From NCBI GenBank assembly GCA_016930715.1, contig JAFGGC010000034.1, positions 16,337-80,336 on the forward strand: 64,000 nucleotides of DNA. Reading direction: 5' to 3'. Source of the DNA: Endomicrobiales bacterium. GTDB lineage: Bacteria > Elusimicrobiota > Endomicrobiia > Endomicrobiales > JAFGGC01. The notes below the pieces were generated by a model. That model searched no databases. It was not told where the DNA came from and saw nothing but the letters and a program-made list of their open reading frames with translations. A program made the translations under genes and the position numbers. Below, piece after piece: positions 1 through 9,129 of this stretch (positions are counted from its first letter, which is position 1; each line of letters begins with the position of its first letter).

Positions 1-642
1 GGAAAGCAATTAGAATCTACAAATAAGAATAGTGCCCTTGACATTGGTTTTGGGCCCGGATTGTTCATTGAAGCGTATAAAGACATGGGATTTAAGCAGG
101 TAACCGGCATTGACCGTTCAAATGACTGCGTTGAAAAGGCAAAAAATAACGTAAAAAAGGAAGGAATCGATTTTATATGCTCGGATGCCAATGAGTATCT
201 TGAGAAAACAAGCGGTAAATACTCGTTGATCTCGGCATTTCACGTAATCGAACACATGGATACGGAGTATTTGAACAGGTTCATTGAACTTACCTACGGC
301 AGGCTGGAGAACGGCGGAATGTTGCTGCTTGAAACCCCTAACATGAATTATCTTCTTGCGAATTACCACCGATACGGAGACATAACGCACAAGAACGGTT
401 TTACGGCAAACTCACTGACGCAGCTGCTTGAAGGGTATGGTTTCAAGCAGGTCATTGCGGGCGAAAAAAATGTGCAGGCCATGTCTCTTTTTCATGTAAT
501 AAGAAAGATTCTGGGTGAGAGCATTGTCCGCAGTATTTACAAAGCGGCTATACTGTTTTTAGAAGGCTTTGAGGAATTAAAAGCGAGAAGAGGTATATTT
601 TCAACTTACTTTTGGGTTATAGGGAAGAAAAATGAAGAATGA
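1..642 (+). CDS. SAM-dependent class I methyltransferase, 5' end outside the window
   Basis: The reading frame is open from base 1, so the gene begins upstream; 213 residues are visible. The glycine-rich SAM-binding motif I (DIGFGPG) lies near the start of the visible part. An acidic residue ends the next strand (GIDRS), and SAFHVIEHM matches the post-motif II region of Methyltransf_11/23 proteins. It probably methylates a sugar or lipid intermediate of the polysaccharide locus; the substrate cannot be read from sequence. It overlaps the next gene by 11 bases, so the two are likely translationally coupled. The last 100 bases are more AT-rich than the rest. Confidence 0.8.
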   Translation, partial: GKQLESTNKNSALDIGFGPGLFIEAYKDMGFKQVTGIDRSNDCVEKAKNNVKKEGIDFICSDANEYLEKTSGKYSLISAFHVIEHMDTEYLNRFIELTYGRLENGGMLLLETPNMNYLLANYHRYGDITHKNGFTANSLTQLLEGYGFKQVIAGEKNVQAMSLFHVIRKILGESIVRSIYKAAILFLEGFEELKARRGIFSTYFWVIGKKNEE

Positions 643-2275
643 TATAAAAACGTTTCTTAATACGATTCTATCAGCTTTGGGATTATACAATACTGTTAAA
701 GACATCTATAGGGTAAACATTTTAAACAGATTTGCGAAAGAAGGTTTTGAAAAAACACTAGATATGTTAGAGAGAACGAATAAGATTGGGTTAAAAAAGA
801 ACTGTGGAATGTCTATTCTGCACTTTTATCCTGAGTTGAACTATGGTTTTAGCCTATATATTAACTTGTTCATTGATTATATGCTGAAGATTAGAGGGGC
901 AAATGTTGAAGCATTGATTTGCGAAGGGGAGATGACTTTTTGTACTACTTGCAATGATGCTAGAGAAGGACGTTTAACGTGTTACTGTAAAAACTGTATG
1001 AGGTGGGGGCAAAGATATCTAGATTTGTTTAAAATAAACGTGAAAAAGTATAGAGAATACATAACAAAAGATGAAATTAAGGGAATTGAAGAAGAAACAA
1101 AGAAAATTATCAGAGTCATGTATGAATACAAATATAAGGGAATTAATGTAGGATATCACGCAATAAATTCCGCTGATAGATACTTCATGGGTAAAAAACC
1201 GATAAAAAATGAATACCTTGATATATACAAGGAAGAGTTAAGAAATGCCATGATTTCTGTAAAAGTGGCCGAAACGATATTTAAAGAAAATAAATATGAC
1301 CTTGTAATAATGCAGCATGGGATATATGCATCATGGGGGAGCTTTGTTGAATATGCGAAGAATGTTGGAATAAAGGATAGAGTATATGCGTTTGCAGATT
1401 TCTATGATTGCGGACTTGTTTTTGACATATTTAAAGCTGGAAGTGAGTATGAAAAGTATTTAGAGCTTAGAGGTAATCGCGAGTTAAATGAAAAGGAAAA
1501 AAAGGAATTAAATGCATTTTTGTCTAAAAGAAAAAAATCTTTGTTAGGGCAAATAAAGCTTTATAAGAATGTGAAGAACCTGCCTCAGGGGTTTATGGAA
1601 TCGTTAAAATCGTATAAAAGGGTTTATATGATATTTCCAAATCTTACATGGGATCCCGGGATAGAAAACCTGAATACAATTTATAGCAATATATGGGAAT
1701 GGATAAGTCACACGATAGAATTATTCAAGGACAAACCGGAGTATAAGTTGATACTGAAGCCTCATCCTTCAGACATACTTTCTCAAGAATCTCTAGAGCA
1801 AAAAATAAAGCATAAATATGCCGATATAAAAGAAAACATAACGATACTGCCCGCTGATGTGAAGCTTAAGGCATATGATTTTTTTCCGCATATCCATCGC
1901 GGTATCGTTTACAGCGGCACGGTCGGCATAGAGATGTCGCTGGACAATATCCCGGTAATTACGGCCGGTATGGCGCGCTATAAGGGCCTGGGATTCACGT
2001 TTGACGCGAAAGACAAAAAGGATTATGAACGGTTGCTGTTTTCGGATGAGCTGAAAATAACGGACGAGATGAGAAAACAGCTTGAATTGTTCGCGGATTT
2101 CTACTTTATCAAGTCAACCGTCGATTTCCCGGTATTTAAAACGCTTCTGTCCTATCCGATAGAGCTGACCATAGATAATCTAAACGTGTTTAACCCTGGC
2201 GAGAACAGGGACATAGACCACATATGCGATTTTCTTATGGGCAAGAAAGAGATCATTCAATACAGGGATTACTGA
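632..2275 (+). CDS. Capsule/surface-polysaccharide transferase-like protein with six-cysteine cluster
   Basis: A 547-residue soluble protein. The C-terminal half resembles capsule polysaccharide (Kps/CDP-glycerol transferase-like, GT-B) proteins: LILKPHPSD near residue 370, then IVYSGTVGIEMSLDNIPVI near 425, the usual nucleotide-sugar-binding end. The N-terminal half carries C97, C104, C107, C117, C119 and C122, which could bind a metal or form disulfides. Bases up to about 1850 are strongly AT-rich, while the last 420 bases match the GC of downstream genes, so the gene is a compositional mosaic. The substrate is unknown. Its TGA shares one base with the next ATG (TGATG). Confidence 0.6.
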   Translation: MKNDIKTFLNTILSALGLYNTVKDIYRVNILNRFAKEGFEKTLDMLERTNKIGLKKNCGMSILHFYPELNYGFSLYINLFIDYMLKIRGANVEALICEGEMTFCTTCNDAREGRLTCYCKNCMRWGQRYLDLFKINVKKYREYITKDEIKGIEEETKKIIRVMYEYKYKGINVGYHAINSADRYFMGKKPIKNEYLDIYKEELRNAMISVKVAETIFKENKYDLVIMQHGIYASWGSFVEYAKNVGIKDRVYAFADFYDCGLVFDIFKAGSEYEKYLELRGNRELNEKEKKELNAFLSKRKKSLLGQIKLYKNVKNLPQGFMESLKSYKRVYMIFPNLTWDPGIENLNTIYSNIWEWISHTIELFKDKPEYKLILKPHPSDILSQESLEQKIKHKYADIKENITILPADVKLKAYDFFPHIHRGIVYSGTVGIEMSLDNIPVITAGMARYKGLGFTFDAKDKKDYERLLFSDELKITDEMRKQLELFADFYFIKSTVDFPVFKTLLSYPIELTIDNLNVFNPGENRDIDHICDFLMGKKEIIQYRDY

Positions 2276-3729
2276 TGTCGGAACACGTAAAAAACTCATT
2301 ATTCTTCGCGAGCAGCTCATACCTGGCGCGGTTCGTGGGCGTTATAGCGGGCATATTCATGAAAAATATACTCGGGCCCACGGTGATAGGAAGCGCGGCG
2401 TTCATAACCGTCGTTGACAGCTACGTTAACTATACGTACGGGGTGGTGCGCGGTGCCGTGGCGAGGGAGATCCCGGTCTTGAGGGGCGCGGGCGACGCTG
2501 GCGGAGTGAAGGATCTATACAATACCTCATACGGCTGGATAGTCATCAACACGATAATAGGAAGCGTCGTGTTCCTTGTTTTCGGTTTACTTGGCAATTA
2601 CAACCCGGTTATTAAATTCGGGTTCTTTGTTTATGCCGCGATAAATGTTTTTCAGAGTTTCAGCAATTATTACTCGATATGCCTGTCTGTCGAGAAGAAA
2701 TTCAAGCAGATAAGCATAATATATTTTGCTTCGAGCGTGTTCCAGCACATGGCGATGCTCAGCCTTTCGTATTATTTCAATTACAGGGGCTATTTCGTAG
2801 GTTTTCTTCTGGGTGTCGCGGTCCAGGGGGCGTGGTACAGGCTGGTCCTCAAGGTAGGTTTCAAATTCGAGATAAAATGGGAGGAAATAAAACGTATCGT
2901 CGTGCTCGGGGCCCCGCTGCTGGTGTACGGTTTCATTCAGGTATCGTTCCAGAACATCGACAAGATATTCATACAGGCGAATTACCCGATTGAGTACCTC
3001 GGATACTACAACACCGGGGTAGGTATATGCATATTAAGCGTGCTTCTTCCCGAATCGATATATTCGGTTTACACGCCGAAGTATCTCGAATACTTGGGTG
3101 CTAAGCAGATCGAAATTGCCAAACAGAAAGCGGTGGAATTGTTCGATATAATACGGACTATAATGCCTTTCGCGCTCGGCGTGGTGTGGGTCAGCCTCAC
3201 GCCATTGATTCAATACCTGTTGCCGAAGTTCGTGCCGGGCATAATGCCGGCAAAAATCCTGATATTGGGGATATATTTCAATTCGCTTTTCATGATGTAC
3301 TATTATTACCTTGTCGGAACGCATCAGTTCAGGTATGTCCTGTATATATCCGCGGTGGCATTGGCGGCCACCATAATGCTGAATTACACAGCGGTGAAGC
3401 TTCCCTACGGCATAAACGGCGTGGCGGCGGCCGTCGCGACCGCGTACTTTCTGTATTCATTGATGTTCGTGTTCGTAGGAAATTGGAGGATGGGCAACAG
3501 GATTTTAGTTTCCGTCAAAGCGTTATCCCGAAACATATTCTACGCGATACCGTTGATAATGCTTTTCCCCGTCAGCAAGTATGTGAGGATAGAGAATACA
3601 CTTATGAAGGCCACGGCAGAACTGCTCATATTCCTGGGAATGAACGCGTTGTTCATGTATCGCATTAACCGAAAGAGCCAGGCGGTGCAGAAAGTGTACG
3701 CGATTATCAGTAAAAGGAGCGTGAAATGA
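2275..3729 (+). CDS. Wzx-like O-unit flippase (MATE/MOP polysaccharide export family)
   Basis: About 484 residues from the ATG at 2275; an upstream in-frame ATG at 2224 lies inside the previous gene and adds a charged, non-conserved leader, so I reject it. The protein is almost wholly hydrophobic, with roughly 12-14 membrane segments and the N-terminal pattern of polysaccharide biosynthesis flippases (NSLFFASSSYLARFVGVIAG). The family moves undecaprenyl-diphosphate-linked repeat units across the inner membrane. The next gene begins in the ATGA at its stop. A paired Wzy polymerase is probably one of the two ligase/polymerase-like proteins further down. Confidence 0.8.
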   Translation: MSEHVKNSLFFASSSYLARFVGVIAGIFMKNILGPTVIGSAAFITVVDSYVNYTYGVVRGAVAREIPVLRGAGDAGGVKDLYNTSYGWIVINTIIGSVVFLVFGLLGNYNPVIKFGFFVYAAINVFQSFSNYYSICLSVEKKFKQISIIYFASSVFQHMAMLSLSYYFNYRGYFVGFLLGVAVQGAWYRLVLKVGFKFEIKWEEIKRIVVLGAPLLVYGFIQVSFQNIDKIFIQANYPIEYLGYYNTGVGICILSVLLPESIYSVYTPKYLEYLGAKQIEIAKQKAVELFDIIRTIMPFALGVVWVSLTPLIQYLLPKFVPGIMPAKILILGIYFNSLFMMYYYYLVGTHQFRYVLYISAVALAATIMLNYTAVKLPYGINGVAAAVATAYFLYSLMFVFVGNWRMGNRILVSVKALSRNIFYAIPLIMLFPVSKYVRIENTLMKATAELLIFLGMNALFMYRINRKSQAVQKVYAIISKRSVK

Positions 3730-4496
3730 AAGTAGTGATACTCGCAGGAGGAAAAGGGACGCGCCTCAGCGAAGAGACGGAAACAATCCCGAAACCGATG
3801 CTTGAGGTCGGCGGCAAACCGATGCTCTGGCACATAATGAAAGCGTATTCGCACTATGGCTTCAACGATTTCGTGCTGTGCCTCGGTTACAAAGGGTATA
3901 TCATAAAAGAATATTTTTCGCACTATTTCCTGCACACGAGCGACGTGATGATAGACATTGGGAAAAACACCATAAAAACCCTTTTCAGCGAATCGGAGCC
4001 CTGGAAGATAACGATGGTGGATACCGGGGTCGATACGATGACCGGCGGCCGGCTCAAAAGGATAGAGAAGTACGTGAAGGATGAGCCGTTCATGATGACG
4101 TATGGCGACGGTGTATCGGACATAGACATCAAGAAGCTGGTTGAATTCCACAAGAAGGGCGGAAAGATGGCCACAGTGACGGCGGTCCAGCCGCTGGGGC
4201 GCTTCGGGAGCCTTGAGATAGACAAAAACAGAGTCACTTCGTTCCTTGAAAAACCCAAGGGGGACAACGGCTGGATAAACGGCGGTTTTTTCGTCCTTGA
4301 GCCGGGAATTTTCAAGTATATCAAGGGAGACCAGGCCATCTGGGAGCAGGAGCCGATGAGGAACATCGCGAAGGATGACAAACTGATAGCGTATAAACAT
4401 ACTGGTTTCTGGAAGCCCATGGACACGTTGAGGGACAAAAGGGAGCTGGAAGAACTTTGGTCGGGCGGCCGTGCGCCCTGGAAAGTGTGGAGATAG
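3726..4496 (+). CDS. rfbF: Glucose-1-phosphate cytidylyltransferase
   Basis: 256 residues, the normal length. It makes CDP-glucose from CTP and glucose-1-phosphate, the first step to CDP-linked 6-deoxy and 3,6-dideoxy sugars. The nucleotidyltransferase signature LAGGKGTRL is at residues 6-14, followed by the pyrophosphorylase lysine in PKPMLEVGGKPMLWH. YGDGVSD near residue 125 supplies the metal-binding aspartate, and FLEKPKG and GGFF follow as in RfbF. A Shine-Dalgarno (aaaggagc) precedes the ATG, which overlaps the flippase stop. It starts a five-gene CDP-sugar cassette. Confidence 0.93.
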   Translation: MKVVILAGGKGTRLSEETETIPKPMLEVGGKPMLWHIMKAYSHYGFNDFVLCLGYKGYIIKEYFSHYFLHTSDVMIDIGKNTIKTLFSESEPWKITMVDTGVDTMTGGRLKRIEKYVKDEPFMMTYGDGVSDIDIKKLVEFHKKGGKMATVTAVQPLGRFGSLEIDKNRVTSFLEKPKGDNGWINGGFFVLEPGIFKYIKGDQAIWEQEPMRNIAKDDKLIAYKHTGFWKPMDTLRDKRELEELWSGGRAPWKVWR

Positions 4497-4499
4497 AAA

Positions 4500-5471
4500 A
4501 TGAACAGCAAGATGTGGAAAAACAGAGTAGTTCTTGTGACCGGCTATGAAGGGTTTCTGGGGTCCAACCTCACGAAGGAACTGATATCATTCGGCGCTAG
4601 AGTCGTAGGCATAGATATAAAGACCGGCAGAAAAGACACGGTGTTGACAAGGGAAGAAATAAAGCGGATGAATGTGATAAAAGGCGACGTGGCTGATCAC
4701 GCTCTGGTAAAAGGAGCCGTAAAAAGGCATAAGCCTTCGGTGATATTTCATCTTGCGGCGGAATCCCTTGTGAACGAGTGCAACAGGAAACCAGTCCGGG
4801 GTTTTGAGACTAACATCGAAGGCACATGGAACGTGCTCGAGTCCGCCAGGCTCAATAAATGCATGAAGGCGGTAGTAGTAGCTTCAAGCGACAAGGCGTA
4901 CGGGAGCCAGAAAATACTACCGTACACAGAACAAACACCCCTTCAGGGGAAGCATCCGTATGACGTATCGAAAAGCTGCGCCGACCTGATATCGCTGGCT
5001 TATCACAACACGTACGGCCTGCCGGTTTCGGTCACGAGGTGCGGCAACATATACGGTGCCGGCGATTTCAATTTCTCGCGCATTATTCCCGACGCGATAA
5101 GGTGCGCGGTAAAGGGCAGGACACTGGTTATCCGCAGCGACGGTAAGTTCGTCAGGGATTATGTATATGTTGACGACATAGTGAGCGGCTACGTTCTGAT
5201 AGCCGAACGAATGCTGAAAAGAAAAGTATTCGGAGAAACATTCAACTTGAGCGACGAGAACCCGATAAGCGTCCTTGGACTCCTGAAGAAAATGTACAAG
5301 CTGATGCGCAGGAAGCCGGATTATGTAATTCTAAACAAGGCTAAGTACGAAATAAAGGAACAGTACCTTGACTCGAAAAAGGCAAGAAGGCTCCTGAATT
5401 GGAAACCGAGGTTCAGCCTTTCGGAAGGCCTGTCAAGGACGATAGAGTGGTACAGACAAATAATCAACTAA
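4500..5471 (+). CDS. rfbG: CDP-glucose 4,6-dehydratase
   Basis: 323 residues, slightly shorter than most RfbG (about 350-360). An extended short-chain dehydrogenase: the NAD-binding GxxGxxG is G15-G18-G21 (GYEGFLG), and the catalytic YxxxK is Y154/K158 (YDVSK). SDKAYG and RCGNIYG are typical of the CDP-glucose dehydratases. It converts CDP-glucose to CDP-4-keto-6-deoxyglucose. It sits 3 bases after rfbF and 12 bases before rfbH, which fixes its identity better than sequence alone. Confidence 0.9.
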   Translation: MNSKMWKNRVVLVTGYEGFLGSNLTKELISFGARVVGIDIKTGRKDTVLTREEIKRMNVIKGDVADHALVKGAVKRHKPSVIFHLAAESLVNECNRKPVRGFETNIEGTWNVLESARLNKCMKAVVVASSDKAYGSQKILPYTEQTPLQGKHPYDVSKSCADLISLAYHNTYGLPVSVTRCGNIYGAGDFNFSRIIPDAIRCAVKGRTLVIRSDGKFVRDYVYVDDIVSGYVLIAERMLKRKVFGETFNLSDENPISVLGLLKKMYKLMRRKPDYVILNKAKYEIKEQYLDSKKARRLLNWKPRFSLSEGLSRTIEWYRQIIN

Positions 5472-5483
5472 CGGGAAGAAACA

Positions 5484-6812
5484 ATGAAAACAGAGAAACA
5501 GCTGAGGAAGGAAATATCCTCGAAGGTCAGGGATATCGCGAAGCTCAGGGAAAAAGGCAGAAGGTTCACTCCGGGCAAGGACCCGGTGAACTACGCCGGC
5601 AGGATCTATGACGCAGAGGAAATGATAAACCTTGTGGATTCTTCCGTGGATTTCTGGCTTACGGCCGGCAAATACGCCAAGGAATTCGAAACAAAAATGG
5701 CGGCTTTTCTCGGCGCCAGGCACTGCCTGATGGTCAATTCCGGTTCATCGGCGAATCTTTTGGCGATATCAGCTCTGACTTCGCCTCTTTTGGGAAACAG
5801 GCGGCTCAGGCCGGGGGACGAAGTCATAACCACCGCATGTGGTTTTCCGACGACATTGAACCCGATCCTGCAATGCGGTTTGGTGCCGGTGTTCGTTGAC
5901 GTCGAACTCGGGACTTACAACATCGATTCACGCAAGCTGGAAGGCGCGGTTTCGGCGAAGACAAAGGCGATATTCGTTCCTCACACGCTGGGGAACCCGG
6001 CGAACATGTCGAAGATAACTGAGATAACAAAAAAATATAATCTGTGGCTGATAGAAGACAATTGCGACGCGCTGGGCTCAAGGTACGGAGGAAGGTTCAC
6101 GGGTACTTTCGGGGATATCGGCACGCTGAGTTTCTATCCGGCGCATCACATAACGATGGGCGAAGGCGGGGCGGTAGTCACTAACGATACGCTTCTGAAG
6201 AAGGTCCTGCTGTCCATGAGGGACTGGGGGAGGGACTGCTGGTGCGAGCCGGGTGCCGACGATACCTGCCGCAAGCGGTTCTCGCAGAAATTCGCGGGGC
6301 TGCCCGAAGGATACGACCACAAGTACGTATATTCACATATAGGGTATAACCTCAAGGCGACTGACATGCAGGCGGCCATCGGGGTAGCGCAGCTGAAGAA
6401 ACTCAACAGGTTCATAGAAGCGAGGAAAAGAAACTTCGAACGTCTCAATGGCTGTTTAGGGAAATATGAAGAGCATTTCATGCTGCCGATAGCGGAAGCG
6501 GGTTCGGATCCGAGCTGGTTCGGCTTCCCGATTTTAGTCCGAAAAGAAGCCGCATTCGGAAGGAATGATATAGTGAACTTCCTTGAAGACAATAAAGTGG
6601 CCACGCGCATGCTTTTCGGCGGGAACCTGTTGAAACAGCCGGCTTACAGGGAGATTGATTGCCGAGTTCACGGCTCGCTCGAGAACACGGATATGGTAAT
6701 GAACAACCTGTTCTGGATAGGCGTGTATCCGGGGATTGACGAAAGAAGGATAGAATACGTGATAAGTAAATTCGAGGAGTTCATAAAAAAGTATGAAAAT
6801 CAAAAAAACTAA
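5484..6812 (+). CDS. rfbH: CDP-4-keto-6-deoxyglucose 3-dehydrase (E1), iron-sulfur PMP enzyme
   Basis: 442 residues, full length. DegT/DnrJ-fold enzyme in which the usual PLP lysine is replaced by histidine (H221-H222 in SFYPAHHITMGEGG), the hallmark of E1/RfbH, which uses PMP for C-3 deoxygenation. Cysteines C194, C252, C254 and C262 have exactly the C-X57-C-X1-C-X7-C spacing known for the E1 [2Fe-2S] cluster. E1 normally needs a ferredoxin-type reductase (E3; RfbI/DdhD/AscD); none is encoded in this window. The product is the precursor of abequose, paratose, tyvelose and ascarylose. It overlaps the next gene by 20 bases. Confidence 0.95.
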   Translation: MKTEKQLRKEISSKVRDIAKLREKGRRFTPGKDPVNYAGRIYDAEEMINLVDSSVDFWLTAGKYAKEFETKMAAFLGARHCLMVNSGSSANLLAISALTSPLLGNRRLRPGDEVITTACGFPTTLNPILQCGLVPVFVDVELGTYNIDSRKLEGAVSAKTKAIFVPHTLGNPANMSKITEITKKYNLWLIEDNCDALGSRYGGRFTGTFGDIGTLSFYPAHHITMGEGGAVVTNDTLLKKVLLSMRDWGRDCWCEPGADDTCRKRFSQKFAGLPEGYDHKYVYSHIGYNLKATDMQAAIGVAQLKKLNRFIEARKRNFERLNGCLGKYEEHFMLPIAEAGSDPSWFGFPILVRKEAAFGRNDIVNFLEDNKVATRMLFGGNLLKQPAYREIDCRVHGSLENTDMVMNNLFWIGVYPGIDERRIEYVISKFEEFIKKYENQKN

Positions 6813-7329
6813 GCTACCCGGCGTGCTGATCGTGGAACCAAGAACCTTCAAAGACAGAAGGGGGAGTTTCGTCAAAACGTTCAATGACGCCGTTTACAGG
6901 AAGCACGGAATAAAAACCGCTTTCAAGGAAACCTTCTATTCCGTGAATAAGAAAAATGTTGTCAGGGGGATGCATTTCCATACGACTCCGTTCGAACATG
7001 AAAAGCTGGTTTACGTTCCTAAAGGCGAGATAATTGATGTTGTGCTTGACTTGAGGAGGAAACTCCCGACATACGGCAAATACTTAAGCATTAAGATATC
7101 AGAACAGAACAAGAAGGCGGTTTTTGTCCCGAAAGGGTGCGCGCACGGCTTTCTTTCTCTGAAGGACGGAACGATAGTCGTCTATGAGCAGACATCGGAA
7201 TATTCGAAAGTGCACGATTCAGGCATACGCTGGGATTCGTTCGGAATGAAATGGGGAATAAAAAGGCCGGTGATGTCCGAAAAGGACAGTCACCTGCAGG
7301 CGTTCAGGAGATTCAAATCGCCGTTTTAA
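6793..7329 (+). CDS. RmlC-like sugar-nucleotide epimerase, probable AscE-type CDP-sugar 5-epimerase
   Basis: 178 residues, a one-domain cupin of the dTDP-4-dehydrorhamnose 3,5-epimerase family. The RGMHFH motif near residue 58 carries the catalytic histidine, and VFVPKGCAHGFLSL is the second conserved block. No rmlA, rmlB or rmlD is nearby; the neighbours make CDP-4-keto-3,6-dideoxyglucose. In the ascarylose pathway a homologue (AscE) epimerises C-5 of that intermediate, so I infer the same role. The alternative is a dTDP-sugar epimerase working with genes elsewhere. Confidence 0.75.
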   Translation: MKIKKTKLPGVLIVEPRTFKDRRGSFVKTFNDAVYRKHGIKTAFKETFYSVNKKNVVRGMHFHTTPFEHEKLVYVPKGEIIDVVLDLRRKLPTYGKYLSIKISEQNKKAVFVPKGCAHGFLSLKDGTIVVYEQTSEYSKVHDSGIRWDSFGMKWGIKRPVMSEKDSHLQAFRRFKSPF

Positions 7330-7348
7330 TAAAAGGAGCACGTTAAAA

Positions 7349-8224
7349 GTGAAGATATTGATAACGGGCATTAACGGGTTTGTGGGAAGAAATCTGGCAG
7401 AGGCATTGGCAAGGGCCGGGCATACCGTATGCGGCGTGGACAAGGCCGGTAACAAGGTCGGAGGCGCAAAGACATACGAAAATAAAACAGGTGGCATTGA
7501 CGAGATAAGCGGATTCATAAAGGTCGAGTTGCCAGACGGTATCATACACCTGGCTTCGGTTTTCATAGCGGAGCATACGAAAGAGGAAATAGACGCGCTG
7601 ATAGAGTCGAATGTGGCATTCCCCTCCAAGGTAATGCAGGCGGCGTCGGAAAACAAGGTAAGGTGGTTCATCAACACTGGTTCGATCTGGCAGAACTACG
7701 GGAACAACGAGTACCTGCCGGTTAACCTGTACGCCGCGACGAAACAGGCGTTCGAAGATATAGCCAAATACTATTATGATTCGTGTGATATTAATTTCAT
7801 AACGTTAAGGTTGAGCGATACTTACGGCCCGGGCGATCCAAGGCCAAAGATTATAAACAAGTGGATAGAAATGTCTCAAAAAGGCGCGGAAATCGATATG
7901 TCCGAAGGGCGGCAGGTCATAGATTTTTCGTACATCGACGATGTCGTGTCCGCCTACCTAAAGGCGGTCGAATATGTTTCGTCCGAAAAGAAGGTAAAAG
8001 GAGAGGTATTTAACGTTTTGAGCGGAGACCCGCACACGATGCAGGAAGCGGCGGAAATATTCCAGAAGGCGTCGGGAAGGATGCTGAAAATCAATTGGGG
8101 AAAAAAGGAGTATCGCAGGAGGGAGATGATGACGCCGGCTGATGTCAACAGGAGGGTGCCTGGCTGGGAGCCGAAAATAAAGCTTGAAGAAGGATTGAGA
8201 AGGGTCTTAAAGAAAAATCAATGA
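7349..8224 (+). CDS. SDR-family sugar-nucleotide reductase, probable AscF/abequose-synthase type
   Basis: 291 residues with a GTG start behind aaaaggag. The N-terminal Rossmann motif GINGFVGRNL and a YAATK active site (Y about residue 129) mark an extended SDR. By position, just after rfbFGH and an RmlC-like epimerase, it should reduce the C-4 ketone of the CDP-3,6-dideoxyhexulose. With the epimerase present the product would be CDP-L-ascarylose; without it, abequose or paratose. Sequence alone cannot decide the stereochemistry. The stop overlaps the next start as ATGA. Confidence 0.7.
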   Translation: MKILITGINGFVGRNLAEALARAGHTVCGVDKAGNKVGGAKTYENKTGGIDEISGFIKVELPDGIIHLASVFIAEHTKEEIDALIESNVAFPSKVMQAASENKVRWFINTGSIWQNYGNNEYLPVNLYAATKQAFEDIAKYYYDSCDINFITLRLSDTYGPGDPRPKIINKWIEMSQKGAEIDMSEGRQVIDFSYIDDVVSAYLKAVEYVSSEKKVKGEVFNVLSGDPHTMQEAAEIFQKASGRMLKINWGKKEYRRREMMTPADVNRRVPGWEPKIKLEEGLRRVLKKNQ

Positions 8225-9126
8225 AAGCCAGTATCTGCGTGCCTGTTTTCAACCAAGCCAAATATATCGAGAGCGCGTTGAATAGCGCCCTTAAACAGGA
8301 TTACGATGATTTTGAGATAGTGGTATCGGAGAATTGGTCCACCGACGATACTCCGGAAATACTGAAAAGATACGATGATTCCAGAATCAAGCTTCATAAA
8401 CCCGAGAGACACCTGAACATGGCTGAAAACTGGAATTACTGCATATCCAAAAGCAGGGGGGAATACATTAACCTGCTTTCGGGTGATGATACTCTCGCGG
8501 CTGAGTTCCTTAAGGAACAAGCGGCCGTTCTTGACGGTAATGAAGAAGTCTTGTTCACAAGCAGCGGTGTAAATATTATTAATGAATCCGGCACGATAAC
8601 GGGCAGATACTTCCCAAGGCTGAAAAAGGGAGTCAACAAGGGAAAGGAAGTTTACGGGCAATATGTTGATTCGAACAGATCGTCTTTGATATCTACGCTG
8701 TTCCGTAGAAAAGCCTATGAAAGGACAGGAGGGTTCCCGGGTAAGTATAAAATCTGTCTGGATTGGCTAGTGTGGCTGAGGATGCTGAAATCCGGAGATA
8801 TGTACTACAATCCGAAAATACTGGCGTCGTACAGGGTGCCGGACAACAGGCATTACGGGGCTTACGCGTATTATGGAGAGATATTCGACTCCATAAAGGA
8901 GATAATGAGCGAAGGTAGCGCGTCATCGAGCAAAGACCGCTGCAAAAGGGCGCTCAGGAACAACGCGTACAGGGCAATGCTGTACGCGCTGAGATCGGAT
9001 AACGAGCCGATAGAGCCAGTTTTGGACATGATCAACAGGAACGTCGACGATGTGCCGGTCAGGGCGGTCAGCGGTTTATTGAGGCGAAAAACGATATACG
9101 GCGCGTTAAAGATGCTCCTGGGATGA
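8221..9126 (+). CDS. GT2-family glycosyltransferase
   Basis: 301 residues. N-terminal GT-A fold: CVPVFNQAKYIESALNSAL is the opening strand and helix of GT2 enzymes, and LLSGDDTL near residue 85 supplies the DxD-type metal-binding pair. CLDWLVWLRML contains the later acidic motif. It has no clear membrane segment, so it probably acts on lipid-linked sugar at the cytoplasmic face. It directly follows the dideoxysugar cassette and is a candidate for transferring that sugar, but this is only positional. Confidence 0.85.
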   Translation: MKASICVPVFNQAKYIESALNSALKQDYDDFEIVVSENWSTDDTPEILKRYDDSRIKLHKPERHLNMAENWNYCISKSRGEYINLLSGDDTLAAEFLKEQAAVLDGNEEVLFTSSGVNIINESGTITGRYFPRLKKGVNKGKEVYGQYVDSNRSSLISTLFRRKAYERTGGFPGKYKICLDWLVWLRMLKSGDMYYNPKILASYRVPDNRHYGAYAYYGEIFDSIKEIMSEGSASSSKDRCKRALRNNAYRAMLYALRSDNEPIEPVLDMINRNVDDVPVRAVSGLLRRKTIYGALKMLLG

Positions 9127-9129
9127 ACT

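Noticed and set aside
3540..4400. Minus-strand ORF of 286 codons
   Set aside because: It lies opposite the flippase and rfbF, both with strong family motifs; its translation is rich in Arg/His and shows no domain.
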